From RUG13615 sp040307715 (lineage in GTDB: Bacteria > Bacillota > Clostridia > Peptostreptococcales > Anaerovoracaceae), in the NCBI GenBank assembly GCA_040307715.1, contig JAWRJC010000105.1, positions 1 to 7,285 on the forward strand: a DNA stretch of 7,285 bases, in the 5' to 3' direction. This document shows, piece after piece, positions 1 to 6,096 of this stretch. How positions within the stretch are numbered: position 1 is the first letter of the stretch; the number at the start of each line of letters is the position of its first letter. The notes below the pieces were generated by a model, which did not search any database, had not been told where the DNA came from, and saw only the letters and a program-made list of their open reading frames with translations. Made by a program: the position numbers and the translations under genes.

Positions 1-635
1 GGACGAATGCCGTCCTGATCGTTCGCATCGTCCCAGACCTTCTTGACCGTGGCCTCGGTGGTCGCAGGCGTGTGTGTATTGGTGATCGTGGTCGTGGTGC
101 CGCTTACCACAGGATCCGAAGCCGTATAACCAGTCGGCACGGACTCCTCGCTCCAGGTGTATGTGATCTCCTTGCCATCCTTATACTTCGGCAGGTTGGA
201 GATCGTTGCCGTCCACTCGTTCGACGCATTCAGCGTGACGGTCTGCCCGTTGGACAGCGTCATGACGATGCTCGTCGGGCGGATACCGTCCTGGTTATTA
301 CTGTCCGCCCACTCTTTTTTCACTGTTGTGCTGACATACTCCGGTGTATGGGTGTTGGTGATGGTGCCGCCGTTTGCCACGGAAGCCGTTTCGCAGGTAT
401 ACCCATCCGGTACAGTTCCTTCAGTGATGGTATAGGTGATTTCTTCCCCTGCCGCATCATACTTGGGCATGCCTTTCCAGGTATATGTCCAGGTGGCACC
501 GTCCTCGCTCTTGGTGATCTCGGGAGTGGGAACGGTGGTACCTTCCGGAGCTCCGGTAAGAGTCAGCGTGAGCGAATCGGGTCTGAAGCCTTCCGAATCC
601 TTGTTGTCATCCCAGACTTTCTTTGCGGTCACATC
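1..635 (-). repeat. Tandem Cna-B module repeats inside the adhesin gene
   Basis: Three consecutive Cna-B-like modules are encoded here: about 635-339, 338-63 and 62 to the left edge. The last two are exactly in register at 276 bp (92 residues). For example, CCGTCCTG recurs at 10-17 and 286-293, and the TNTHTP motif recurs at residues 902-907 and 994-999. The first module is more diverged and about nine residues longer (GFRPDSL in place of GIRPTSI). Each complete copy keeps the lysine, glutamate and asparagine expected for an intramolecular isopeptide bond. The array probably continues past the edge. Confidence 0.88.
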
Positions 636-3062
636 TACGAGCGTATACTCATTGGTGTATTTGACTGCATAACTCGATTGTGTCTTTTCGACCGTACCGG
701 TCGTGGTCCGGCCGCCGCTGAATGTGGAGTCAGTCACTCCGGTCTGCTCTGCCTGCTTAAAGGTGAAACCGGTCGGCAGAGTGCCCTCTGTAAACTCATA
801 GGTGGTTTCCGTCGGCAGGTTGGTGAATCGCAGGTTCCATCCTGCTTTCATGTTGACCGTGATCGTGCCGCCGCTCTTTGCATAGTAGTATCCCGTATCC
901 CCTTCTTCCGGGGTCGCTCCGGTGACGGTCGCATCCTTTACGGTCGCGCCTGCCACAGTATCATAGATCGAGAACCATACCCAGTAATCCGTCTCATGGT
1001 CCGGATCATCCGCAGGTTCTTCCGACGGAGCCTTGGAGTTATTGACTCTCAAAGTGAACGGGAATTCCGCATCTGCGGGAGCCCCTTCACCGGTGACCGC
1101 TTTGGTCAGATTCAGATTGGACCGACGGTGGTTGGTGGCCGTCAGACTTGTCATATCCTCATCTGCATAGTAGGTAGCTCCGTTGATCGTATACTTCTCC
1201 GCACCCTCAGGCGCCTCATACGAGCCCTCTTCCTTGATGAGCATGGTCTTCGTACCATTGATGAGCATCGGACGGACAGTAGGTGCGTCAAGTTCCCAAT
1301 GGTACTGCGAACCGTCGAGCTCCGCGAAGGAGAAGTCATGCCCTTCCGCTCCCGTGAGCACCTTCCCGTTCTTGATGATGCCCAGAGAAATGAAGGAACT
1401 TTCCGTCCAGCTGTTAGCCTTAGTAAGCGTCACCGTATCGAAAGCTTTGCCGTCCATCAGGACTGTCATTTCGATGCTGTCAACATCCGCTTCTTCGCCT
1501 TCCCAGTCTTTTTTGACTGTCAGGGTCTCTGCACTGGTAGTGACCGGATCGGGATTCCTATAGGCTGATGTCTGCTGTCCCGCCTCATCGCGGGTGTCGT
1601 CATAGGAAATCGAAGCCGTCGTGTTTGTCTCTAAAGAACCATCCGCTTTAAAGTAAGCTCTGGCTTCTTCAGGAACGACATCTTCGTACTTTTCCCCGTT
1701 TTGGATCCTTGCTTTATAGTCGAGTGCTGTCTGGCTGGGGTAGCAGTCAAACGTTACCGTGTATGTGACGCCGTTTTCCAGAACGCCGATCGAGGAAAGA
1801 TCCCATTTGACCGACCCGTCTGTAAAGGTCGCTTCAGGTGGAGCCGGATCATCGGTCGATTTCCATTCGACCGGGTCAGATCCGTACGTGCCGCCAGAGC
1901 GGTAATACTTGAAGGAGTCCGTATCGACCTCAAGCAGTTCTACAAAACCGGATGTCGATTCGACCTGGTTGGTCGTGCCGTCGGTAATGGATGCGTTACC
2001 GATGCCGGACATCTCGATCTTTTTCAGGATCTCAGCAAGTGCCGCCTGCAGAGCCGCCGTATCGCTGGCCGCATAGTAGTTGCCGGCCGGTGCGCCGGAG
2101 GCAGTGGTCAGGTTTTCCATACGGGTCACGTTGCCGTACACACCAATGGTGTAAAACCGGTCCGTACCAATACTCTCTATTGCCGTCAGAGCCTCTGCTG
2201 CAGGGACTGCCTGATTATAGGAAGTGTTGATATTATCGTTTGTTTCCTGTCCGGATCCTCCTCTTTGCCCATAGTCATTGACATAGAATGTGGGGTTGCC
2301 GTCCGAAACGAAGATCACATACGTTGGATCATTGTCATCAAAGTCAACCGTTGCCGCTGTCCTGAGGCCCGCTTCCCAGTTGGTGCCGCGGTCATTGTTG
2401 CCGGCATTGCGGCTGTTTACGACCGCTTCAAAGGTGGCATAATCGGTCGTCGGTTGCTGCGCGATCTCGGCCATGTTAGCAAAGTCAACAAGCGCTATCT
2501 CAATGGTATCGGCAGGGTTGCCGTCCTGTCCGTTATACCCGAGCAAAGCCGCGGCCAGTTCGTTCACGGCTTCCTCCGCTGCCTGCAGACGGGTCTGGTT
2601 GCCTGCCTGCCTCGTATAGCGCTGCCCGGTATATGGCTCACCGTCATACGAGAAAGAATATCCTTCTTCCCAGCTCCACGTCCGCTCAAGTGGCACATAT
2701 TCGCCGTCGACCAGACCGTAGAGATTGTCCTGATACCAGTAACCTCCCTCGCTGTCTGTCGGCGTGTATGTGATCTCTGTATTTCCTGTCAGGGTGTTCA
2801 TCGACGAGGACGTATCAAAGACGACGATGACATTGGCCTTCTGAGGCTCTTTCACCGCATCGCCGGTCACATCCAACGACAATGTGTAGGTGCCGTCCTT
2901 GTTGTCTTTCAGTGTCTTTGAATGATCGGGCACATCCCCCGTCGCTGCCGACACAAGATTCGCAGAAAACATGGTCATGACCATGCAAAGCACCATCAGC
3001 CAGCTGAAGGCCCTGCGCTTTTGTTTTCTGCGCCTACTAAACCTTCCCTTTGTACCAACCAT
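1..3062 (-). CDS. Secreted VWA / Cna-B repeat surface adhesin (pilin-like), 3' end outside window
   Basis: This reading frame is open from ATG at 3062 to the left edge (1020 full codons, no stop). The start has AAAAGGAG at 3078-3071, 8 bases away. Residues 1-40 form a signal peptide: a very basic n-region (KGRFSRRRKQKRR), a hydrophobic core, and VSA-A near 37-40. Residues about 75-350 are a von Willebrand A domain with a complete metal site: DTSSS at 83-87, T227 in RGTNW and D254 in VSDGN. Residues 511-645 are beta-rich and unassigned. Residues about 648-806 resemble FctA/Spy0128-type pilin domains (K654, E759, N804 as possible isopeptide residues). Cna-B modules follow at about 810-908, 909-1000 and 1001 onward, with VKKxW lysines and TNTHT asparagines. 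The family binds host or matrix ligands and is usually wall-anchored by sortase. An LPXTG-type signal is expected to the left but cannot be seen. Ligand and pilus membership are unknown. Confidence 0.93.
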   Translation of the reverse strand, partial: MVGTKGRFSRRRKQKRRAFSWLMVLCMVMTMFSANLVSAATGDVPDHSKTLKDNKDGTYTLSLDVTGDAVKEPQKANVIVVFDTSSSMNTLTGNTEITYTPTDSEGGYWYQDNLYGLVDGEYVPLERTWSWEEGYSFSYDGEPYTGQRYTRQAGNQTRLQAAEEAVNELAAALLGYNGQDGNPADTIEIALVDFANMAEIAQQPTTDYATFEAVVNSRNAGNNDRGTNWEAGLRTAATVDFDDNDPTYVIFVSDGNPTFYVNDYGQRGGSGQETNDNINTSYNQAVPAAEALTAIESIGTDRFYTIGVYGNVTRMENLTTASGAPAGNYYAASDTAALQAALAEILKKIEMSGIGNASITDGTTNQVESTSGFVELLEVDTDSFKYYRSGGTYGSDPVEWKSTDDPAPPEATFTDGSVKWDLSSIGVLENGVTYTVTFDCYPSQTALDYKARIQNGEKYEDVVPEEARAYFKADGSLETNTTASISYDDTRDEAGQQTSAYRNPDPVTTSAETLTVKKDWEGEEADVDSIEMTVLMDGKAFDTVTLTKANSWTESSFISLGIIKNGKVLTGAEGHDFSFAELDGSQYHWELDAPTVRPMLINGTKTMLIKEEGSYEAPEGAEKYTINGATYYADEDMTSLTATNHRRSNLNLTKAVTGEGAPADAEFPFTLRVNNSKAPSEEPADDPDHETDYWVWFSIYDTVAGATVKDATVTGATPEEGDTGYYYAKSGGTITVNMKAGWNLRFTNLPTETTYEFTEGTLPTGFTFKQAEQTGVTDSTFSGGRTTTGTVEKTQSSYAVKYTNEYTLVDVTAKKVWDDNKDSEGFRPDSLTLTLTGAPEGTTVPTPEITKSEDGATWTYTWKGMPKYDAAGEEITYTITEGTVPDGYTCETASVANGGTITNTHTPEYVSTTVKKEWADSNNQDGIRPTSIVMTLSNGQTVTLNASNEWTATISNLPKYKDGKEITYTWSEESVPTGYTASDPVVSGTTTTITNTHTPATTEATVKKVWDDANDQDGIR

Positions 3063-3155
3063 TTTAATAACTCCTTTTAAATACTTATAATGAGTAAGAT
3101 TCCGCGAACAACAACCAAAAATGGATATAGTTCACAAATATAATTAGTCAATATA

Positions 3156-3184
3156 ACAATAGAGCAACAAATATTAGTTGTCAA
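3156..3184 (-). promoter_or_regulatory. Candidate sigma-A promoter for the adhesin gene
   Basis: On the minus strand a consensus -35 box TTGACA (3184-3179) is followed by a 17-base spacer and TATTGT (3161-3156, four of six matches to TATAAT). Transcription would begin near 3150, giving a leader of about 85 bases before the ATG at 3062. A second, weaker pair lies just downstream: TTGACT (3151-3146), 16 bases, TATATC (3129-3124). The whole stretch 3063-3250 is very AT-rich, unlike the flanking coding DNA. The assignment rests only on consensus matching. Confidence 0.5.
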
Positions 3185-3194
3185 TAAAACTTCA

Positions 3195-3231
3195 GGTTGT
3201 TTTCAAAAAACCTTTCTTATTCTTTCTTATT
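3195..3231. repeat. Operator-like dyad plus 10-bp tandem repeat upstream of adhesin promoter
   Basis: Two structures sit just upstream of the -35 box. An imperfect AT-rich dyad, GGTTgTTTT/AAAAaAACC, spans 3195-3212, with a spacing too tight for an RNA hairpin but suited to a dimeric DNA-binding protein. Next to it CTTTCTTATT is repeated exactly twice in tandem (3212-3221 and 3222-3231). The position suggests activator or repressor sites, or a slippage-prone tract; no known regulator motif is recognised. Confidence 0.35.
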
Positions 3232-3274
3232 AATATGTACTATTAAAAATATGCCGTCTTTCGCTGCTTCTCCA

Positions 3275-3294
3275 TGCCGGCAGCTTTGCCGGCA
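3275..3294. repeat. Perfect GC-rich inverted repeat next to the terminator
   Basis: TGCCGGCA (3275-3282) and TGCCGGCA (3287-3294) form a perfect 8-bp stem with a four-base GCTT loop. Each arm is itself palindromic. It lies just beyond the terminator on the minus strand and has no adjacent T-run, so it looks like an auxiliary 3' structure rather than a second terminator. Confidence 0.6.
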
Positions 3295-3295
3295 C

Positions 3296-3333
3296 ACCAA
3301 AAGAACCGCCGGCAGAGCTCCCCGCCGGCGGTC
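3296..3333 (-). terminator. Rho-independent terminator of the cbiK-lipoprotein unit
   Basis: ACCGCCGGC (3332-3324 on the minus strand) pairs perfectly with GCCGGCGGT (3313-3305) around a ten-base loop. The minus-strand T-rich tract TTCTTTTGG follows. It lies about 80 bases after the stop codon of the NEAT-like lipoprotein gene. On the plus strand the 3' side reads CCTTTATG, so plus-strand termination would be weaker. Confidence 0.75.
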
Positions 3334-3411
3334 CTTTATGCAGGAGATCGTTTGCTGATCGCTGCTGTCTGTTCTATGCTGCTTTTGCAGCGTTTATCAT
3401 CCTATATTTCT

Positions 3412-4299
3412 CTATTCGGCAAGAGTAAGCGTAAGTGTGTACTCGATCTCGTGCGGCTGGCTCATCGCTGTTGTATCTCCGATGACTGTGAACGGTGCTT
3501 CCGGCGCTGCGACCGGGATCTCGAAGACGGAGTTGCCTTCCGTGTTGACCGGCAGGAACTTCTCCCCGTCCACAAGCATGTAGTCGTAGTTCTCGCTGGA
3601 CCATTCAACGGTCAGTGTTCCTTTGCCGTTCTCGACAACGTATTTTGCCGGACTGGTGATGGACGCCTTGCCGCTGCCGCCTTCCATCGCGATGTTGACA
3701 CTGTACTCACCATCGGCCAGGTCTGCCGCCACCGGCTCTGCATCCGCTGCGGCCGCATCTCCATCGCTCTCTGCGCCTGCTACAGGGATCTCATCGCCGG
3801 GCACCGGATTGGAGACCTTGACCTTATGGTCATACCACTTGCCCTTTGTGCCGAGCAGCGCCAAATCGAACTCCTCGTCGATCGCCGGGACCGGGACGTC
3901 AAAGCCGTAGACTTCATCTGTAATGCCGTCGCTGTAGGTGACGGTATCCGTCGTCGGCTCGAGCAGAACAGCGTCTTCCTTCTCCGCATCCTCTGCAAGG
4001 CCGGGGAACAGATTGACGATCTTCTTGGACTGCAGGGTGACATGGACCGTCATCGCGCCTCCTTCGACAGTCATCAAAGCCTGATCGTTATACGCTTCAT
4101 TGATGTGGAACATGCTGTTGTCCGTTGTGAATGTGACGACATAGGTGCCGTCTTCAAGTCCGTACTCGTTGGCCGCTGCCGCATTGCCGTTGTCCGCGCT
4201 GTTTTCGGTGCTGCCGCCGCAGCCCGCGAACGTGAACATGATCATCGTCATGACCGCCAGGATCATTGTCAAAATTCTTTTGTTTCTCATCTTAAACAC
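3412..4299 (-). CDS. Lipoprotein with two NEAT-like beta modules (putative tetrapyrrole/heme binding)
   Basis: This is a 295-residue protein from a GTG at 4299; an in-frame ATG at 4290 is the alternative. AGGA upstream is 5 bases from the GTG and 14 from the ATG, so the start is undecided. The N-terminus is a lipoprotein signal: MRNKR, a hydrophobic core, then FAGC with C27 as the lipidated cysteine. Two modules follow, each opening with L-x-DG-x-Y: residues about 48-164 (ending KWYDHKVKVSNP) and about 194-295 (EGGSGKASITSPAK, WSSENYDYMLVDGEKFLPVN, SQPHEIEYTLTL). An Ala/Asp/Pro-rich linker joins them. From memory, similar modules recur in surface lipoproteins of anaerobic Firmicutes, and the length and strand pattern resemble NEAT heme-binding domains; this is inference, not a domain hit. 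It lies 181 bases after cbiK with no clear promoter, so it is probably co-transcribed under B12 control. A capture or hand-off role for heme, siroheme-like or corrin precursors is plausible but untested. Confidence 0.88.
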   Translation of the reverse strand: MFKMRNKRILTMILAVMTMIMFTFAGCGGSTENSADNGNAAAANEYGLEDGTYVVTFTTDNSMFHINEAYNDQALMTVEGGAMTVHVTLQSKKIVNLFPGLAEDAEKEDAVLLEPTTDTVTYSDGITDEVYGFDVPVPAIDEEFDLALLGTKGKWYDHKVKVSNPVPGDEIPVAGAESDGDAAAADAEPVAADLADGEYSVNIAMEGGSGKASITSPAKYVVENGKGTLTVEWSSENYDYMLVDGEKFLPVNTEGNSVFEIPVAAPEAPFTVIGDTTAMSQPHEIEYTLTLTLAE

Positions 4300-4480
4300 T
4301 TACTTCCTATATAATGCGCTGTTTTCGTTATTAGTTTCGGCGCCTGCTCTTATGGCCGGCACAGCGCGCCCCGGGCATCCGCAGACATATAAGCAGTGCC
4401 CGGCAGCATCCTGCCGCCGGGCACAGACTGTATCAAATTCACTTGTACGTGTATGGAGGTACAAGTCTTAGGCGCTTCTC
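4300..4480 (-). other. Hairpin-rich spacer between cbiK and the NEAT-like lipoprotein gene
   Basis: No gene and no convincing promoter is seen in this spacer. Two stem-loops occupy it. ACTTGTAC/GTACAAGT (4466-4441) is a perfect 8-bp stem starting 14 bases after the cbiK stop. A GC-rich stem with GTGCCCGG/CCGGGCAC plus CAG/CTG around a GATG loop spans 4424-4396. Neither is followed by a good T-run on the minus strand, so both look more like processing, stability or attenuation elements than full terminators. A purine-rich AGGAAG just before 4299 is the only ribosome binding site candidate for the next gene. Confidence 0.6.
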
Positions 4481-5716
4481 TTATTTGATGACAGCGCCTG
4501 CATGGTCAACGTACATCTTCTGGATGTCCGCGATACGGCCGAGACCTTCGATCTGGCAGGTCACGTTGTCAGCACCAAAGCCGGCACCGATGTCAACCGG
4601 TTCGTCAGCGCCTTCGACTTCGAATTCGCCGCCGTTGACAAAACCATAGTACCATGTGCCTTCTTCGTCAGCAGCCATGTCGTTGTTGGCGTGGTCGCCT
4701 GCAACAACCATCAGCGGGCGGATGATAACCTTGGTGTAGCCAGCCGCTTCGACAGCCTTCTTGACTTCGGGCAGAGCAGTTTCTGCGGGGATGCCTTCAA
4801 CAGTACCGATGAAGACGTTCTTGTAGCCAAGCTTGCTCATCTGTTCCTGCATCTGGCTGTAGGTGACGTTCGCTTCGTGGGATGTGCCGTGGCCCATCAG
4901 AACGAGCGCTGTGCCGTCCTTTTCCATTGCCTCGAGGGATTCGAAGCCAGCGACTTTGACAGCCTCAGCGACGACAGCCTTGGCAGCTGCCTCTTTGTCA
5001 GCATTGATGGTGGTCGCATCTGCACCGACTTCACCGAGCAGCGGCTCAGCGACTTCGACGGATTCGAACTTATCCTTGTACTGGTCAACGGAAGCCATCA
5101 GCTCTTCATATTCAGCACCATGCATGAGGTGGGTCGGCTGGATAACGAGCTGCTTGACGCCATTGTCAACTGCACGCTGGAGAGCCTGGTCAACGTTGTC
5201 GATGACTTCGCCGTCACGCGCCCAGATGTGGTTGATGATGATCTGCGCGGTGAACGCTCTTCTGACGGACCAGTCAGGATATGCTTCCTGCAGAGCCTTC
5301 TCAACACCGCCGATGTCGTTGACACGGCTGTCGTTGAAGGAAGTACCAAAGCTGACGACCAGCAGTTCCTTCTCGCCGATCTCATCCTGGTTGAGCGGAT
5401 CATCCGCAGAAGCATCACCGGTGTCTCTTGCGAAGTAATCGCCTTCCTCGACCAGTTCTTTCTGCTCATCAGTCAGTGCATCCCATGCTTCTTTCGCAGC
5501 CAGGCACTGTGCTTCGGTGTCCTCAGTGTACTCCTGGACCTGGATCGCCGCGATGAGTTCATCGACCGCTGCCGCCGCTTCTTCATCAGAGATGGCTGCG
5601 CTGCTACCCGCATCCGCGGAAGCGTCGCCGCCCTGGCTGCCGCAGCCTGTCATGACCATGCCGAGCGCGAAGATCATCGCCAGCAGGATCAGAACGCTTT
5701 TTCTGAGATTTTTCAT
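4481..5716 (-). CDS. cbiK: CbiK-type sirohydrochlorin cobaltochelatase, lipoprotein form
   Basis: This protein has 411 residues. The ATG at 5716 is chosen because GAAGGAGG sits 9 bases upstream (5733-5726) and a typical lipoprotein signal follows: MKNLRK, a hydrophobic core, then VMTGC with C25. Residues about 42-95 are helical and contain WDALTDEQKELVEE, a motif common in Firmicute surface proteins. The chelatase spans about 115-411. It shows SFGTSFNDSR at 122-131, RRAFTAQ at 152-158, QPTHLMHGAEYEEL at 193-206, MGHGTSH at 274-280 and AGDHANNDM at 339-347. H276 and H342 match the two metal-site histidines known in Salmonella CbiK. The family inserts Co2+ into sirohydrochlorin in the anaerobic B12 pathway. 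Salmonella CbiK is about 260 residues and cytoplasmic, so the export signal and added N-terminal module are unusual. An exported relative, CbiKP, is known in Desulfovibrio. The B12 riboswitch upstream supports the assignment. The physiological metal and substrate outside the cell are unclear. Confidence 0.94.
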   Translation of the reverse strand: MKNLRKSVLILLAMIFALGMVMTGCGSQGGDASADAGSSAAISDEEAAAAVDELIAAIQVQEYTEDTEAQCLAAKEAWDALTDEQKELVEEGDYFARDTGDASADDPLNQDEIGEKELLVVSFGTSFNDSRVNDIGGVEKALQEAYPDWSVRRAFTAQIIINHIWARDGEVIDNVDQALQRAVDNGVKQLVIQPTHLMHGAEYEELMASVDQYKDKFESVEVAEPLLGEVGADATTINADKEAAAKAVVAEAVKVAGFESLEAMEKDGTALVLMGHGTSHEANVTYSQMQEQMSKLGYKNVFIGTVEGIPAETALPEVKKAVEAAGYTKVIIRPLMVVAGDHANNDMAADEEGTWYYGFVNGGEFEVEGADEPVDIGAGFGADNVTCQIEGLGRIADIQKMYVDHAGAVIK

Positions 5717-5725
5717 GTCTGTAAA

Positions 5726-5733
5726 CCTCCTTC
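5726..5733 (-). promoter_or_regulatory. Ribosome binding site that fixes the cbiK start
   Basis: GAAGGAGG on the minus strand is near-perfect and lies 9 bases from the ATG at 5716. In-frame codons continue upstream to 5788, but that start lies inside the riboswitch terminator hairpin and lacks both an export signal and a ribosome binding site. Confidence 0.85.
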
Positions 5734-5756
5734 TAGTAAAACAATACGTGCCGAAT

Positions 5757-5785
5757 ACAAAAGGCCTTCGCGCGAGCAAAGGCCT
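5757..5785 (-). terminator. Riboswitch expression-platform terminator
   Basis: AGGCCTTTGC (5785-5776) pairs with GCGAAGGCCT (5771-5762) in ten base pairs, one of them a G-T wobble, around a TCGC loop. TTTTGTATT follows. It lies between the cobalamin aptamer and the cbiK ribosome binding site, 41 bases before the ATG. The arrangement predicts premature termination when B12 is bound. Confidence 0.85.
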
Positions 5786-5796
5786 CATGAAAAACT

Positions 5797-5809
5797 CTGA
5801 TCCAATCAG
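5797..5809 (-). repeat. Small CTGAT/ATCAG stem with T5 run in the riboswitch leader
   Basis: CTGAT-TGG-ATCAG followed by AGTTTTT lies just upstream of the main terminator. A second copy of CTGATTG, a few bases earlier (ending about 5814), could pair with the same ATCAG. The five-pair stem is weak. It may be a pausing element or part of an antiterminator fold. Confidence 0.35.
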
Positions 5810-5847
5810 GTATCAATCAGTATTTCCCCGCCAGTGACTCGTGGCCG

Positions 5848-5870
5848 GGACAGCGTGTCCATTGCTGTCC
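5848..5870 (-). promoter_or_regulatory. P13-like hairpin following the cobalamin aptamer
   Basis: GGACAGC (5870-5864) pairs perfectly with GCTGTCC (5854-5848) around a nine-base loop AATGGACAC. In cobalamin riboswitches a hairpin placed just after the B12 box kisses loop L5 of the aptamer. Here the loop contains AUGG and the candidate L5 region of the aptamer contains CCAU (about 5946-5949), so the contact is possible over four pairs. Confidence 0.6.
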
Positions 5871-5877
5871 GCATTTT

Positions 5878-6050
5878 CCGCAGGCAGGTTTCCTGGCTCG
5901 CGGATCACCGCCGTCAGCCGCCTTCCCGGTCTCCCAGTGGCACTCATGGCTGCGTCTCACCGCTTACAGTGACGAGCTCGCACAGGTCTTGCACCTGTTT
6001 CCCTTTTACCCGGCCCTGTGACCAAATGATCACTTTGCCGGCACCTGCAG
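5878..6050 (-). promoter_or_regulatory. Cobalamin (B12) riboswitch aptamer
   Basis: On the minus strand the conserved cobalamin landmarks occur in order. They are GGGAA followed by CAGGTGCAAGACCTG (about 6003-5984), CACTGTAAGCGG (about 5971-5960), GCCACTGGGAGACCGGGAAGG (about 5942-5922) and the B12 box AGCCAGGAAACCTGCC (5898-5883). A closing P1 stem is visible: CTGCAGG (6050-6044) with CCTGCGG (5884-5878), one wobble pair. The aptamer senses adenosylcobalamin or a related cobalamin and controls B12 synthesis or uptake genes. Here it precedes cbiK with a terminator downstream, so high B12 should stop transcription. The same leader probably also controls the following lipoprotein gene. Confidence 0.93.
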
Positions 6051-6063
6051 ATATTTGTATTCT

Positions 6064-6092
6064 GTGATGTCTGCATTCCTTAAAGACATCAC
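6064..6092 (-). repeat. 9-bp perfect inverted repeat at the predicted transcript start
   Basis: GTGATGTCT (6092-6084) and AGACATCAC (6072-6064) are perfect complements with an 11-base loop. The left arm begins about four bases after the -10 box, so it either forms a 5'-end stem-loop on the riboswitch transcript or is an operator covering the start site. Confidence 0.7.
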
Positions 6093-6096
6093 GAAA

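Larger units (their letters stand above)
3063..3411. other. Intergenic region between the NEAT-like lipoprotein gene and the adhesin gene
   Basis: No protein-coding gene is convincing here. Moving in the direction of transcription it holds the 3' untranslated end of the lipoprotein gene with a small GCTGC-AAAA-GCAGC stem-loop (3391-3378), the terminator at 3333-3296, a second GC-rich stem-loop (3294-3275), an AT-rich upstream region, the promoter candidates and the adhesin ribosome binding site. Composition changes sharply near 3250, from GC-rich hairpins to AT-rich promoter DNA. Confidence 0.7.

Noticed and set aside
1..635. CRISPR array or satellite repeat
   Set aside because: The 276-bp periodicity is in the coding frame and corresponds to Cna-B protein modules; there are no short repeats with unique spacers.
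72..2921. Two long plus-strand open frames (72-1568 and 1701-2921) opposite the adhesin gene
   Set aside because: Both are Arg/Cys/Gly/Ile-rich with no family resemblance and lie opposite a continuous, motif-rich minus-strand frame.
3274..4314. 346-codon plus-strand open frame opposite the NEAT-like lipoprotein
   Set aside because: Its start falls in the terminator hairpins and its product has no recognisable features, while the minus strand encodes a clear lipoprotein.
4441..4466. ACTTGTAC/GTACAAGT stem-loop as a terminator after cbiK
   Set aside because: No T-run follows on the minus strand, and the next gene has no promoter of its own, so read-through is more likely.
5717..5788. Upstream in-frame start for cbiK at 5788
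   Set aside because: It would lie in the terminator hairpin, lacks a ribosome binding site and would bury the lipoprotein signal. The ATG at 5716 has an excellent site.
4502..5800. 432-codon open frame on the plus strand opposite cbiK
   Set aside because: It is antisense to a protein with many conserved family motifs. It has no recognisable domain and it runs into the riboswitch leader terminator. It is explained by codon bias in GC-rich DNA.
5834..6067. 77-codon plus-strand open frame over the riboswitch
   Set aside because: It covers the conserved aptamer in antisense and has no ribosome binding site or family resemblance.
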